From: Carboxylicivirga marina
Lineage (GTDB): Bacteria > Bacteroidota > Bacteroidia > Bacteroidales > Marinilabiliaceae
NCBI RefSeq assembly: GCF_016612505.1
Contig: NZ_JAENRR010000051.1
Coordinates: 1-34,269 of the forward strand
Reading direction: 5' to 3'
Length of the DNA stretch: 34,269 nt
Made by a program: the position numbers and the translations under genes. This document shows positions 7,987 to 15,933 of the stretch, one piece after another. Every line of letters begins with the position of its first letter. Positions within the stretch are counted from its first letter, which is position 1. The notes beneath the pieces are model-generated. The model searched no databases. It was not told where the DNA came from and saw nothing but the letters and a program-made list of their open reading frames with translations.

Positions 7987-10173
7987 ATGTCACAGGTTCT
8001 AATACTTACACCACCATTTACGCAGCTTAATACCCCTTATCCGGCTACGGCTTATCTTAAGGGATATTTAAATACGCTAGGAATTAAGTCTGCTCAAGCT
8101 GATTTAGGTATTAATGTTATTAATAAATTGTTTACCAAGAGTGGCCTAAGTAGGTTGTTTGATAATGTTACTGAGGAGAATGTTGTAGGCGATAATGCTA
8201 AACGCATTTGGTTATTGAAAGTCGAATACATTGCTCAGGTGGATAGGGTAATGAACTATTTGAAAGAACCAACAGTTGATGAAGCTCAATTGATTGTTAA
8301 TAGCAATGTGCTTCCGGAATCAGGCCGCTTCAGTCATCTAAATGATGAAATTGAAGCTTTTGGAACAATGGGATTACTGGATAGAGCTAAGCATTACAGC
8401 ACTTTATTTCTTGAGGACTTATCAGATTTTATCATTGAAGTTGTTGATGCTAATTTCGGTTTTAGCCGTTATGCTGAACGTTTAGGACGTTCAGCAGCAT
8501 CATTTGACGAAATTTACTCTAAGCTAAATAAGCCCCTTACGCTAGTTGAGCAACTATTGATTGAAGAATTGAGTGGTTTAATGCTTAGATTCAATCCTGA
8601 GTTAGTTCTGCTTTCTGTGCCATTTCCAGGTAATTTGTTTAGTGCTTTTCGTATTGGGCAGTGGCTCAAAGCAAATTATTCAGATGTGAAAATTTCGATG
8701 GGTGGCGGGTTTGTTAATACTGAATTACGAGACTTGAGCGATGCCAGAGTCTTTGAATTTTGTGATTTTATTACACTCGACGATGGTGAAATGCCGATAA
8801 GGTGTTTGTGGGAATATCTAAAAGGGCAAAGAGAAGTATCTCAATTAAAAAGAACATTTCTCTGTCAAAAAGAGGAAGTGTATTATCTAGATGGAGCTGA
8901 AGAGCTTGATGTTCATATTAATCAGATTGGTACACCGGACTATAGTGATGTTGAATGGGGTAAGTATATTTCGGTACTTGAGGTTGCCAATCCAATGTTT
9001 CGCTTATGGTCCGATGGACAATGGCTAAAACTCACATTGGCACATGGCTGTTATTGGGGCAAATGTGCCTTTTGTGATGGTTCGCTTGATTATATTGGTC
9101 GTTACCAACCTTGCAAAGTCGATATTATTACCGATCGAATGGAGGCTTTGATGAAGCAAACAGGCAAAAGGGGTTTTCACTTTGTTGATGAAGCAGCTCC
9201 GCCGGCATTATTGAAAGACCTAGCTCTAGAAATATTGAGGCGAAAACTTAACGTTGTGTGGTGGACCAATATTCGTTTTGAGAAGAACTTCACTGCCGAT
9301 TTATGTCTCTTATTAAAACAGAGTGGTTGTATTGCTGTTGCTGGTGGGCTAGAGGTGGCTTCAGCGCGTGTTTTAAAAATGATTAACAAAGGGGTGAGTA
9401 TTGAGCAGGTAACAAACGTAACTTCCAATCTAAGCCAGGCCGGCATTATGATTCATGCTTATCTAATGTATGGCTTTCCAACACAAACAGCTCAAGAAAC
9501 AATTGATTCGCTCGAAGTTGTGAGACAGCTTTTTGAGTTGGGTGTTGTCAATTCCGGTTTCTGGCATCAATTTGCTCTTACAGCGCATAGCCCAGTTGGA
9601 CGCAATGCTCATAAGTACAATGTAGAGATCACAAAAGGTTTGGGAGGTACTTTTGCAATTAATGATTTGGAGTTTGTTGACAAGCAAGGAACCACCCATG
9701 CTCAATATAGTGAAGGACTTAAAAAAGCACTATATAATTACATGCATGGTGTTGGCTTTGATTTTCCACTTTCAGATTGGTTCGAATTTAAAGTTCCACG
9801 AACGACTTTGCCTCCAGGTTTACTAGAAGGCTATTTAAATAATCGAGTTGTTGTTAAAGATGATAGTCGTGTGTTGTGGTTAGGTCATGGAGTTTCTACT
9901 CATTTTTTCATGAAGAAAAAAGGTAAAAAACAAGTTGAAATGGCTGAATTAACACTAGTAAGTACAAAGTCACACCTTGTTATCACCACCAAAGTGCGAT
10001 TAGGTAAGTGGTTGGTTAATACTTTAAAGCATGCATCATTCACCCAAAGAAAACTTGTGACTTTTAGAATGTTACAGGAAGACTATGAGGATAATAAACT
10101 GGGTGATTTTGATGTATTTATCGGTAGTTATACCTTTTCGAAATTAAAAGAATCGGGTTTAATTATTGTCTGA
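7987..10173 (+). CDS. B12-binding-type radical SAM protein with CX4CX2C cluster motif
   Basis: A 728-residue protein. Residues 1-50 (VLILTPPFTQLNTPYPATAY, LGIKSAQADLGINV) and 195-280 (FNPELVLLSVPFPGNL, ISMGGGFVNTE, CDFITLDDGE) resemble the Rossmann-like cobalamin-binding domain found before many radical SAM cores; the DxHxxG motif is absent, as is common in this class. The core starts with GCYWGKCAFC: Cys355, Cys360 and Cys363, a C-x4-C-x2-C spacing instead of the usual C-x3-C-x2-C. Later come HFVDEAAPP, GLEVASARVLKMINKGVS and YLMYGFPTQT, typical of the TIM-barrel part. The C-terminal 170 residues are unassigned. An insert at about 50-195 is also unusual. Substrate unknown. The 3' end overlaps the convergent thioesterase gene by 15 bp. 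Confidence 0.85.
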   Translation: MSQVLILTPPFTQLNTPYPATAYLKGYLNTLGIKSAQADLGINVINKLFTKSGLSRLFDNVTEENVVGDNAKRIWLLKVEYIAQVDRVMNYLKEPTVDEAQLIVNSNVLPESGRFSHLNDEIEAFGTMGLLDRAKHYSTLFLEDLSDFIIEVVDANFGFSRYAERLGRSAASFDEIYSKLNKPLTLVEQLLIEELSGLMLRFNPELVLLSVPFPGNLFSAFRIGQWLKANYSDVKISMGGGFVNTELRDLSDARVFEFCDFITLDDGEMPIRCLWEYLKGQREVSQLKRTFLCQKEEVYYLDGAEELDVHINQIGTPDYSDVEWGKYISVLEVANPMFRLWSDGQWLKLTLAHGCYWGKCAFCDGSLDYIGRYQPCKVDIITDRMEALMKQTGKRGFHFVDEAAPPALLKDLALEILRRKLNVVWWTNIRFEKNFTADLCLLLKQSGCIAVAGGLEVASARVLKMINKGVSIEQVTNVTSNLSQAGIMIHAYLMYGFPTQTAQETIDSLEVVRQLFELGVVNSGFWHQFALTAHSPVGRNAHKYNVEITKGLGGTFAINDLEFVDKQGTTHAQYSEGLKKALYNYMHGVGFDFPLSDWFEFKVPRTTLPPGLLEGYLNNRVVVKDDSRVLWLGHGVSTHFFMKKKGKKQVEMAELTLVSTKSHLVITTKVRLGKWLVNTLKHASFTQRKLVTFRMLQEDYEDNKLGDFDVFIGSYTFSKLKESGLIIV

Positions 10174-10914
10174 TGACCCGTCAAAAGTGATTTTAGCTCT
10201 CATGGCAACTTTTTCCTGAGCAGAATTATAGCCTTCAAAAGTATGAGTGTTTCCATCTTTTTGTTGCGATAAGGCTATGGTTTCACCATGCATCGTTTCT
10301 TTAATATAATTAACCGAAAAGATTTTTGGGTAATTTTCTTGATGAAATTCCACTGGGTATAAATCCATTAACCAATCAACATATCGGGTTGATGTAACAT
10401 GCTTATTTAAATCGATATCGAAATACGAAGGAGTAATGTGTTGTTGAATATTGTTATTGATGTTGCCTAATTTTTCTGGCGAATAGCTCAGTGCATCAAC
10501 CCCTTTGAGTCTTGTGAATATTTCTATTTTTTCGGGGTTGAAATTGCTGGGACGTTTGCTATTATAATCAATAGCTAACCAGGCTGAACTTGCTTTCGCA
10601 ATGATGTTGCTATTTTTATCACGTATTACAAACTCGCGAATATAAAAGATTCGTTCTACATTTTTTGGCCAGGTTTCCACTTCAATTTCCTCACTCCACA
10701 GTACTGGTCTGTTTATTTCTATCGTCATGCGATTTAACACCCAAAACAAGTTTTCTTCTTTTAAATCCTTAAGGCCAAATCCTAATTTTTCGGCTGATGA
10801 TATGGCCGATTGTATTAGGTAATTAACCAAAGCACTTAGTTTAAGTCTTGAAAACATGTCGGTATCAGCCGAGGTAACCGTATATTTTTTTCTAAGTTTA
10901 AGTTGAGTGTTCAT
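10159..10914 (-). CDS. Acyl-ACP thioesterase (FatA/FatB-type double hotdog)
   Basis: A 251-residue protein from the ATG at 10914; an in-frame TTG at 10929 would add MTLFD but lies only about 8-10 bases from the predicted transcription start. The N-terminal hotdog contains YTVTSADTDMFSRLKLSALVNYLIQ and FWVLNRMTIEINRPVLW. The second hotdog has the catalytic region DIDLNKHVTSTRYVDW, matching the D-x-x-N-x-HV-x-x-x-x-Y pattern of PF01643. The enzyme hydrolyses acyl-ACP to free fatty acid and ACP in the cytoplasm. In Bacteroidota it may set acyl-chain supply or a branched or unusual lipid pool. The neighbour is on the opposite strand, so there is no operon. The upstream region has notable dyads around the -7 element. 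Confidence 0.88.
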   Translation of the reverse strand: MNTQLKLRKKYTVTSADTDMFSRLKLSALVNYLIQSAISSAEKLGFGLKDLKEENLFWVLNRMTIEINRPVLWSEEIEVETWPKNVERIFYIREFVIRDKNSNIIAKASSAWLAIDYNSKRPSNFNPEKIEIFTRLKGVDALSYSPEKLGNINNNIQQHITPSYFDIDLNKHVTSTRYVDWLMDLYPVEFHQENYPKIFSVNYIKETMHGETIALSQQKDGNTHTFEGYNSAQEKVAMRAKITFDGSSDNN

Positions 10915-10943
10915 ATCAAATAAAGTCAAGGTTAATGAGGCGC

Positions 10944-10951
10944 CAAATTTA
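10944..10951 (-). promoter_or_regulatory. -7 element of the thioesterase promoter, inside palindromes
   Basis: Read on the minus strand this is TAAATTTG, an exact TAnnTTTG match, about 30 bp upstream of the ATG at 10914. It overlaps the 12-bp perfect palindrome ATTTACGTAAAT (10947-10958). An AATATTCA/TGAATATT inverted repeat follows (10956-10963, 10983-10990). No clear -33 element is seen. Confidence 0.45.
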
Positions 10952-11163
10952 CGTAAATATTCACATTTTGATAATTTATGTATGAATATTGAGATTTCTG
11001 CAAACCTTTTCGGAACAATGGTTTTGACTAAAAGTGATTATTGAGAGTGAGTTAAGGTGCAGTAATTCAGGTTTATGTGTTTGTCTTGTCTATTGTGGTT
11101 ATTTTAGATGCAGGCAACTGTGCTCTAGCTTTCTTAAATTTACACAAACTAAATATCGAAATT

Positions 11164-12834
11164 ATGAGAAGCATATTTGCATTGCTTGTTTTAGTAGCCC
11201 TAGGAACTGTATCATGTGTAACTAAAGATGCTAAAACAGAAACAGTATCTACTGATGCTCCATTTACATGGGAAAACGCCAATATTTATTTTCTATTAAC
11301 CGATCGTTTTAATAATGGTAACTCTAATAACGATGTAAACTTTAACCGAACAAAAGAAACGGGCGAGTTAAGAGGTTTTATGGGAGGTGATATAAAAGGA
11401 ATTACCAATAAAATTAAGGAAGGCTATTTTACTGATTTGGGTATAAATGCCATATGGTTTAGTCCTGTTGTTGAGCAAATACATGGTTCGGTCGATGAAG
11501 GAACAGGCAATACATATGGGTTTCATGGCTATTGGGCTAAGGACTGGACAGCTTTGGAGCCAAATTTTGGAAACGAGGAAGACTTAGCAGAATTGGTTCA
11601 AACGGCACATGAACATGGCATTCGTATTGTTTTAGATGTGGTAATAAACCACACAGGACCAGTTACCGCGCAAGACCCGGTGTGGGGTGATGATTGGGTT
11701 CGTACAAAGCCACAATGTCGTTACGAAGATTACGAATCGACTGTGACATGTACTTTAGTCGAAAATTTACCAGATATTAAAACAGAAAGCGTGAAAGAAG
11801 TAGAATTGCCAAAAGCTCTGACTGAAAAATGGGCCGATGAAGGCCGACTGGAAAAAGAGATGGATGAATTGGATTCTTTTTTTAGTGCAACAGGTTATCC
11901 ACGTACACCACGTTATTATATCATTAAATGGCTTACAGACTATATTCGAAAGTACGGCATTGATGCTTTCCGACTAGATACGGTTAAACATACCGAAGAA
12001 GATGTATGGGCCGACCTATGGAAAGAGGCCGTGAAAGCCTTTGCTGATTGGAAAGCTGCGAATCCTGATTTAGTAATTGATAACAATGAGTTTTATGCCT
12101 TCGGCGAAGTGTATAATTATGGTGTTTCAGGTGGCCGATGGTTTGATTTTGGTGATAGAAAGGTGGATTATTTCGCACACGGCATGCAAGGACTTATCAA
12201 CTTTGAGTTTAAATACGATGCCACCAAGTCATATGAAGAACTATTTGCGAAATATAGCGAGGCTATTAATGGCCCTTTAAAAGGGCAAATCATTATTAAT
12301 TATGCAACTTCTCACGACGATGGCGGTCCTTTTGATAAGCAACGTCTTAAAACCATTGAAGCTGGTACGAAATTATTATTGTGTCCTGGTTCGTCACAAG
12401 TTTATTATGGAGATGAAACAGGTCGTAGCCTTGAAATCGAAGGTACCGTAGGAGATGCTACCTTACGTTCATTTATGAATTGGGATGAACTGGCTAATAA
12501 TGTAGATGTCAATGGTGTTTCGGTTAAAGAGATTCATAAACACTGGCAAAAACTGGGTAAATTCAGAGCTGCTCACCCTGCAGTTGGTGCAGGTGTTCAT
12601 CAACAGATAAGTGCTGAGCCATATTATTTCAAACGTGAGTATATTCAGGAGGATATCAAAGATAAAGTAATTGTAGGCCTTGATTTAGAGGTTGGCCATA
12701 AAGAGATATCAGTAATAGGTGTATTTGATAACGGCGATGTTCTTAAAGATTACTACTCAGGAAAAACCGTTACTGTTAAAGGTGGTAAGGTGTCTGTTGA
12801 CACTGAGTTTGATATTCTATTATTAGGATTCTAA
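11164..12834 (+). CDS. GH13 alpha-amylase-family lipoprotein
   Basis: A 556-residue protein from the ATG at 11164. An in-frame TTG at 11077 would bury the signal peptide behind 29 residues, so it is rejected. Residues 1-18 (MRSIFALLVLVALGTVSC) form a lipoprotein signal ending in Cys18. The catalytic domain shows a calcium-site loop DRFNNGNSNND (47-57), region I DVVINH (158-163), region II FRLDTVKH with nucleophile Asp272, region III FGEV with acid/base Glu315 and region IV SHDD with Asp385. An all-beta C-terminal domain fills about 480-556. It should hydrolyse alpha-1,4-glucans at the cell surface or in the periplasm. It is not in a Sus-like locus, since no SusC, SusD or SusE is adjacent. A bidirectional terminator follows. 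Confidence 0.9.
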   Translation: MRSIFALLVLVALGTVSCVTKDAKTETVSTDAPFTWENANIYFLLTDRFNNGNSNNDVNFNRTKETGELRGFMGGDIKGITNKIKEGYFTDLGINAIWFSPVVEQIHGSVDEGTGNTYGFHGYWAKDWTALEPNFGNEEDLAELVQTAHEHGIRIVLDVVINHTGPVTAQDPVWGDDWVRTKPQCRYEDYESTVTCTLVENLPDIKTESVKEVELPKALTEKWADEGRLEKEMDELDSFFSATGYPRTPRYYIIKWLTDYIRKYGIDAFRLDTVKHTEEDVWADLWKEAVKAFADWKAANPDLVIDNNEFYAFGEVYNYGVSGGRWFDFGDRKVDYFAHGMQGLINFEFKYDATKSYEELFAKYSEAINGPLKGQIIINYATSHDDGGPFDKQRLKTIEAGTKLLLCPGSSQVYYGDETGRSLEIEGTVGDATLRSFMNWDELANNVDVNGVSVKEIHKHWQKLGKFRAAHPAVGAGVHQQISAEPYYFKREYIQEDIKDKVIVGLDLEVGHKEISVIGVFDNGDVLKDYYSGKTVTVKGGKVSVDTEFDILLLGF

Positions 12835-12861
12835 TTATATGCCCCCATAGGTCAAATGAAA

Positions 12862-12895
12862 AAAGGGTGATTTCTTTAACTTGAAATCACCCTTT
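12862..12895. terminator. Bidirectional hairpin terminator
   Basis: A perfect 13-bp stem AAAGGGTGATTTC / GAAATCACCCTTT with an 8-base loop, between the convergent amylase gene (ends 12834) and DUF4251 gene (ends 12914). T-rich sequence follows on both strands. Confidence 0.85.
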
Positions 12896-12913
12896 CTGTA
12901 TTTTTATTGCCTG

Positions 12914-13462
12914 TTATTCTTTATCTTCTTTCTTCTCTATTTTTGAGATGTCGCCATTGTAACTAATGTGACTGCGGTTGTTACTTATCACATTAACAGA
13001 TGCATTGCCATTATATGAAAAATCCATACTGATTCTAAACGTATCATTTTCACCTCTGGCTTCAAAACTGTATGAGATTCTCATCTTCTTTTCGTTAATC
13101 TCGATTTTTTCATTTAACAACTCTGTTTTGTCAAATTTGATACCTCCATCACCACCGTATGGAACTGTATAACCACGACCAAAAAATGGCATGTCACCTT
13201 CAGTTTCAGAACCCATTATTTTGATGAAACCATAATTTGTTGTTAAATCAATCGAACGTCCTCCTTGTGGAAAAGCTCTGTCAGGTACAAAAATAAAGTC
13301 TTTTGAATCAATTAGTTTTTTCGTTTCGGCAAACTGCTCTAATTTTTTTTCTTTTTTGCTTTTCTTTTTGTCCTTTTTTTGTCCAACTGCATTCTCCATT
13401 GGTAAAACCAATAATGCCGACAAAACTATCATACCAAAAATCGCTTTCATATTTTCTTTCAT
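12914..13462 (-). CDS. DUF4251 domain protein, secreted
   Basis: A 182-residue protein with a signal peptide (about 1-28, MKENMKAIFGMIVLSALLVL onward). A second ATG at 13450 would remove four residues and is equally possible. A lysine-rich stretch (KKDKKKSKKEKK, about 29-41) follows the signal, then a domain with FVPDRAFPQGGRSIDL, MPFFGRGYTVPYGGDGGIKF and a C-terminal HISYNGDI. This matches the Bacteroidota family DUF4251 (small secreted proteins of unknown function). The charged linker may tether it to the envelope surface; that is an inference. It is monocistronic, and the gene on its upstream side is divergent. Confidence 0.82.
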   Translation of the reverse strand: MKENMKAIFGMIVLSALLVLPMENAVGQKKDKKKSKKEKKLEQFAETKKLIDSKDFIFVPDRAFPQGGRSIDLTTNYGFIKIMGSETEGDMPFFGRGYTVPYGGDGGIKFDKTELLNEKIEINEKKMRISYSFEARGENDTFRISMDFSYNGNASVNVISNNRSHISYNGDISKIEKKEDKE

Positions 13463-13559
13463 TTAAGGTTAACTTATTATTGTAATTTGACTATTTGATA
13501 CGGTCTATAGTCATTTTAAATATCTATATCTTTAGTTCGCACAATAATGTTAAAAGTTA

Positions 13560-13567
13560 TATTTTTG
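13560..13567 (+). promoter_or_regulatory. -7 promoter element for the zinc-ribbon gene
   Basis: TATTTTTG is an exact TAnnTTTG match 27 bp before the ATG at 13595. The spacing favours that ATG over the TTG at 13580, which would leave a leader of only a few bases. No -33 element is evident. Confidence 0.45.
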
Positions 13568-13594
13568 TAATGAGTTTATTTGCAAACAAATAGT

Positions 13595-13792
13595 ATGCCA
13601 CAGATACATAAAGTTAACAAGTCAATTAAGTGTTTTGTTTGTGAAAAAGCGATTCAAGATAATGAAGTTAAGTATCATACAAAAGTAAACATGCCTGTTT
13701 GTGAAAAATGTAATGGCTCTGAAAAAGAGAAGTTAAAGGCTGCCCAACTACTTGATGGATTAGCCGAAGGTTTTGTGTGCGGATGTATTTAA
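13595..13792 (+). CDS. Small zinc-ribbon-like protein (65 aa)
   Basis: A 65-residue protein from the ATG at 13595. It has two CxxC knuckles, Cys13/Cys16 (KCFVCEKA) and Cys36/Cys39 (VCEKCNG), separated by 19 residues as in a zinc ribbon or treble clef. It ends in GFVCGCI, with Cys62 and Cys64. There is no signal peptide, so it is probably cytoplasmic and zinc binding. The two-knuckle architecture and the 10-bp gap to the downstream signal-peptide-bearing barrel gene support a real gene in a two-gene operon. I do not recognise a named family; the role could be regulatory or metal handling. Confidence 0.65.
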   Translation: MPQIHKVNKSIKCFVCEKAIQDNEVKYHTKVNMPVCEKCNGSEKEKLKAAQLLDGLAEGFVCGCI

Positions 13793-13802
13793 ACCTATAC
13801 CT

Positions 13803-14345
13803 ATGATTAACATTAATAAATTACTTATCATTAGTTTGGCTGCCTTTCTGCAGGTGGCGGCTTATTCACAAGAATCAGATGAACAAGAAAAGGTACCGTT
13901 TAAAGATAAGCTTTTTACCGGCGGTAGTGTTGGATTAACATTTGGTGATTACACCAATATAATGATTAGCCCGGTTGTTGGAGCTCGACTTAACCCCAAG
14001 GTGTATGCAGGCTTAGGGATTGAATATCAGTATACCAAAGATAAGAATTGGGAACCTTCACGTACCTATAACCAATATGGTGGTCGAGTATTTGCCCAAT
14101 ACAACCTTATTCCTACACTATTTGCTCATGGTGAGGTGGCCGGCTATAGCATGGAACGATATACTTTAACTGGTAAAGAACGAAGTTTTGTACCGTTCAT
14201 ATATATTGGCGGAGGATACCGTCAAATGCTCTCCAAAAGAAGCTTTGTTACATTCAGGGTGTTATTTGATGTACTTCAACACAGTAATTCACCTTATAAA
14301 GCTTGGGATCCTATTTTCAGTGTTGGCTTTGGTGTCGGTATATAA
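13803..14345 (+). CDS. Small outer-membrane beta-barrel protein
   Basis: A 180-residue protein. The ATG at 13803 is chosen because it starts directly with a signal peptide (MININKLLIISLAAFLQVAA, cut near YSQ); an earlier ATG at 13773 would overlap the upstream gene and mask the signal. The mature part alternates hydrophobic strands with glycine turns (GGSVGLTFGDYTNIMISPVVGARL, VYAGLGIEYQY, VPFIYIGGGYRQML), consistent with an 8-stranded barrel, and it ends in a short glycine-rich strand. It follows the zinc-ribbon gene by 10 bp. It is convergent with the ElyC-like gene, with one base between the stop codons and no terminator. Function unknown. Confidence 0.75.
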   Translation: MININKLLIISLAAFLQVAAYSQESDEQEKVPFKDKLFTGGSVGLTFGDYTNIMISPVVGARLNPKVYAGLGIEYQYTKDKNWEPSRTYNQYGGRVFAQYNLIPTLFAHGEVAGYSMERYTLTGKERSFVPFIYIGGGYRQMLSKRSFVTFRVLFDVLQHSNSPYKAWDPIFSVGFGVGI

Positions 14346-14346
14346 T

Positions 14347-15111
14347 TTATAAGTAACCTTTCAGTTTGTAAACCAGTATTCCCATCCATTCCTTTATAAG
14401 AAGTGGCCAGCTTTGAAGCGTATGTAACGACGGTAATAAATAATCTTTCGGTTTGAGAGCTTGATGATTTGTAAAAGCATGTGCAGCAAGTGGGTGCACC
14501 TTAAAGTTTTGCTTTTCGAAACAGGCCTGTGCGCGTCGCATATGAAAGGCAGAGCTTACTAAGGTGATTTCTTTACCAATGTCTAAACTATCAAATAAGG
14601 TAGCCGTATTTAGGGCATTTTCAAATGTATTTCGCGATGTTGTTTCAAAATGGATTTTATGGCTTTCGATGCCGATGTTAGTTAGATATCCATACAAATA
14701 TTTGGCTTCCGGACGTTCACTAAAGTATATTTCAGCAGAACCACCACTTATAATTAAGGGTCGCACAGGGTTTGCTTTATGTAACAATAAGCCCTGCATG
14801 AGACGATCAGTTGCTTCATTAAAATGGATGCGTTCTGTATGATTGTCGTAACTCGATAATCCTCCTAAAATAATAATAGGGTAATCAATGCTTTCATCTT
14901 TAGTTAATGGTTCAACTGGATATTCCCATCGTTTTACGACCATCTGGTAGATGAAAGTATTAGAGAAAATGATAAATATGAAAATACATCCGATAAAGGC
15001 TGTTCGCTTTTTTCGTTTGTTTTTACTGATGAGTCCAAATGATAATAATAGTAAGCACCAATTAAATGGAACCAATAAAAAGCTAAGGATTTTAGATAGT
15101 AAGAAAAACAT
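14347..15111 (-). CDS. ElyC/SanA/YdcF family (DUF218) membrane protein
   Basis: A 254-residue protein with two N-terminal membrane segments (about 4-27 and 38-58) and a positively charged link (KNKRKKR, 30-36). A DUF218 domain follows: YPIIILGG (77-84), ATDRLMQGLLLH (100-111), PLIISGG (118-124), SRNTFENA (159-166) and LVSSAFHMRRA (184-194). E. coli ElyC is tied to peptidoglycan and lipid-carrier homeostasis, and SanA to envelope barrier function. The exact activity of this Bacteroidota member is unknown. The domain is expected on the periplasmic side. It is divergent from the nitroreductase gene. Confidence 0.85.
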   Translation of the reverse strand: MFFLLSKILSFLLVPFNWCLLLLSFGLISKNKRKKRTAFIGCIFIFIIFSNTFIYQMVVKRWEYPVEPLTKDESIDYPIIILGGLSSYDNHTERIHFNEATDRLMQGLLLHKANPVRPLIISGGSAEIYFSERPEAKYLYGYLTNIGIESHKIHFETTSRNTFENALNTATLFDSLDIGKEITLVSSAFHMRRAQACFEKQNFKVHPLAAHAFTNHQALKPKDYLLPSLHTLQSWPLLIKEWMGILVYKLKGYL

Positions 15112-15126
15112 TTGTTTTAACTAAAA

Positions 15127-15157
15127 TTTGGAAGTTACATCAGTCCTTTTAATTTTG
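15127..15157 (+). promoter_or_regulatory. Consensus Bacteroidota promoter of the nitroreductase gene
   Basis: TTTG (15127-15130) lies 19 bp from TAATTTTG (15150-15157), an exact match to the TTTG-N19-TAnnTTTG layout described for Bacteroidota. The predicted leader is about 37-40 bases before the ATG at 15202. Confidence 0.7.
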
Positions 15158-15201
15158 TTGTAAAGAAAAACAAAGTTAGCAATCGAACAAAATCCTGTTT
15201 T

Positions 15202-15735
15202 ATGCATTTTAACCAACTTCTTCGCGAGCGTTATTCCATTCGAGAGTATAAACCCCTAAAAGTTTCTAAAGCTTTAGTAATTGAGGTTCTTGAAGCCGGA
15301 CGTATGGCGCCATCAGCGGCTAATAAACAGCCATGGAATTTCATTTTAGTATCTGATGAGAATAATTTGAAAACATTGAAATCGGCTTATGACAGAGAAT
15401 GGTTTAAAAATGTGCCACAAATGATTGTCGTATGTGGCAACCATAATGAATCGTGGAAACGTTCAACAGACCAAAAAGATCATTGCGATGTGGATGCAGC
15501 CATTGCTATTGATCATATGACTTTGCGGGCCACTGAATTAGGCTTGGGCACTTGTTGGGTTTGTCATTTCGATCCGGCTATTGTCAGAGAATCATTGCAG
15601 TTGCCACAGCATATTGAACCGATAGCATTGCTACCCATCGGTTATCCTGTAGATAATGGTAACCCGGCAAAGGTACGAAAGGCTTTTTCAGAGGTTGCTT
15701 TTGAGGAAGTGTTTGGTTCGCCATTAAAGAAATAG
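15202..15735 (+). CDS. Nitroreductase family protein
   Basis: A 177-residue cytoplasmic FMN-dependent enzyme of the short nitroreductase type. FMN-binding motifs are visible: RERYSIREY (8-16), APSAANKQPWNF (36-47), the mid-protein DVDAAIAIDHMTLRATELGLG and the C-terminal LLPIGYP. The 'GLGTCWVCHFD' stretch is in the position where these enzymes line the active site. Members reduce nitro groups, quinones or enones with NAD(P)H. The physiological substrate is not predictable. It is monocistronic, with a consensus promoter upstream and a repeat tract 14 bp downstream of the stop. Confidence 0.9.
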   Translation: MHFNQLLRERYSIREYKPLKVSKALVIEVLEAGRMAPSAANKQPWNFILVSDENNLKTLKSAYDREWFKNVPQMIVVCGNHNESWKRSTDQKDHCDVDAAIAIDHMTLRATELGLGTCWVCHFDPAIVRESLQLPQHIEPIALLPIGYPVDNGNPAKVRKAFSEVAFEEVFGSPLKK

Positions 15736-15749
15736 TGAATCATTAATCA

Positions 15750-15841
15750 GGGGCACAATGCAATCCCCAAGGGGCGCAATGATATCCCCAAGGGGCATTG
15801 AGTTGGTAGAATAGGAATAATGTCATCCCCATGGGAATATG
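15750..15841. repeat. Tandem GGGGC(A/G)CAATG...CCCCAA repeat tract
   Basis: Two 21-bp units in direct tandem (15750-15770 and 15771-15791) share GGGGC-R-CAATG and ATCCCCAA and differ at three positions. A partial third unit follows (15792-15800). A diverged copy lies at about 15817-15841 (AATGTCATCCCCATGGG). Each junction creates CCCCAAGGGG, and CAATG/CATTG arms flank one of them. The GC-rich units contrast with the AT-rich surroundings, and no gene is seen here. Confidence 0.7.
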
Positions 15842-15875
15842 TCTTGTCCCTTGTTCTAAAATCATGGCGTAATCC

Positions 15876-15911
15876 AATAAAAAAGCCCGAAACAATTATT
15901 GAATCGGGCTT
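15876..15911 (-). terminator. Hairpin terminator for the leftward barrel gene
   Basis: An 8-bp stem AAGCCCGA (15883-15890) / TCGGGCTT (15904-15911) with a 13-base loop. Read on the minus strand it is followed by TTTTTTATT, giving a proper T-run for the gene ending at 15934. Confidence 0.8.
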
Positions 15912-15933
15912 GTATATTATTATTGAGTACTTT

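Noticed and set aside
11077-11163. Longer start for the amylase gene
   Set aside because: It adds 29 residues ahead of a clear lipoprotein signal peptide and uses a TTG, so the ATG at 11164 is preferred.
15750-15800. CRISPR array
   Set aside because: Units are adjacent without spacers and only two to three copies exist; no cas genes are present.
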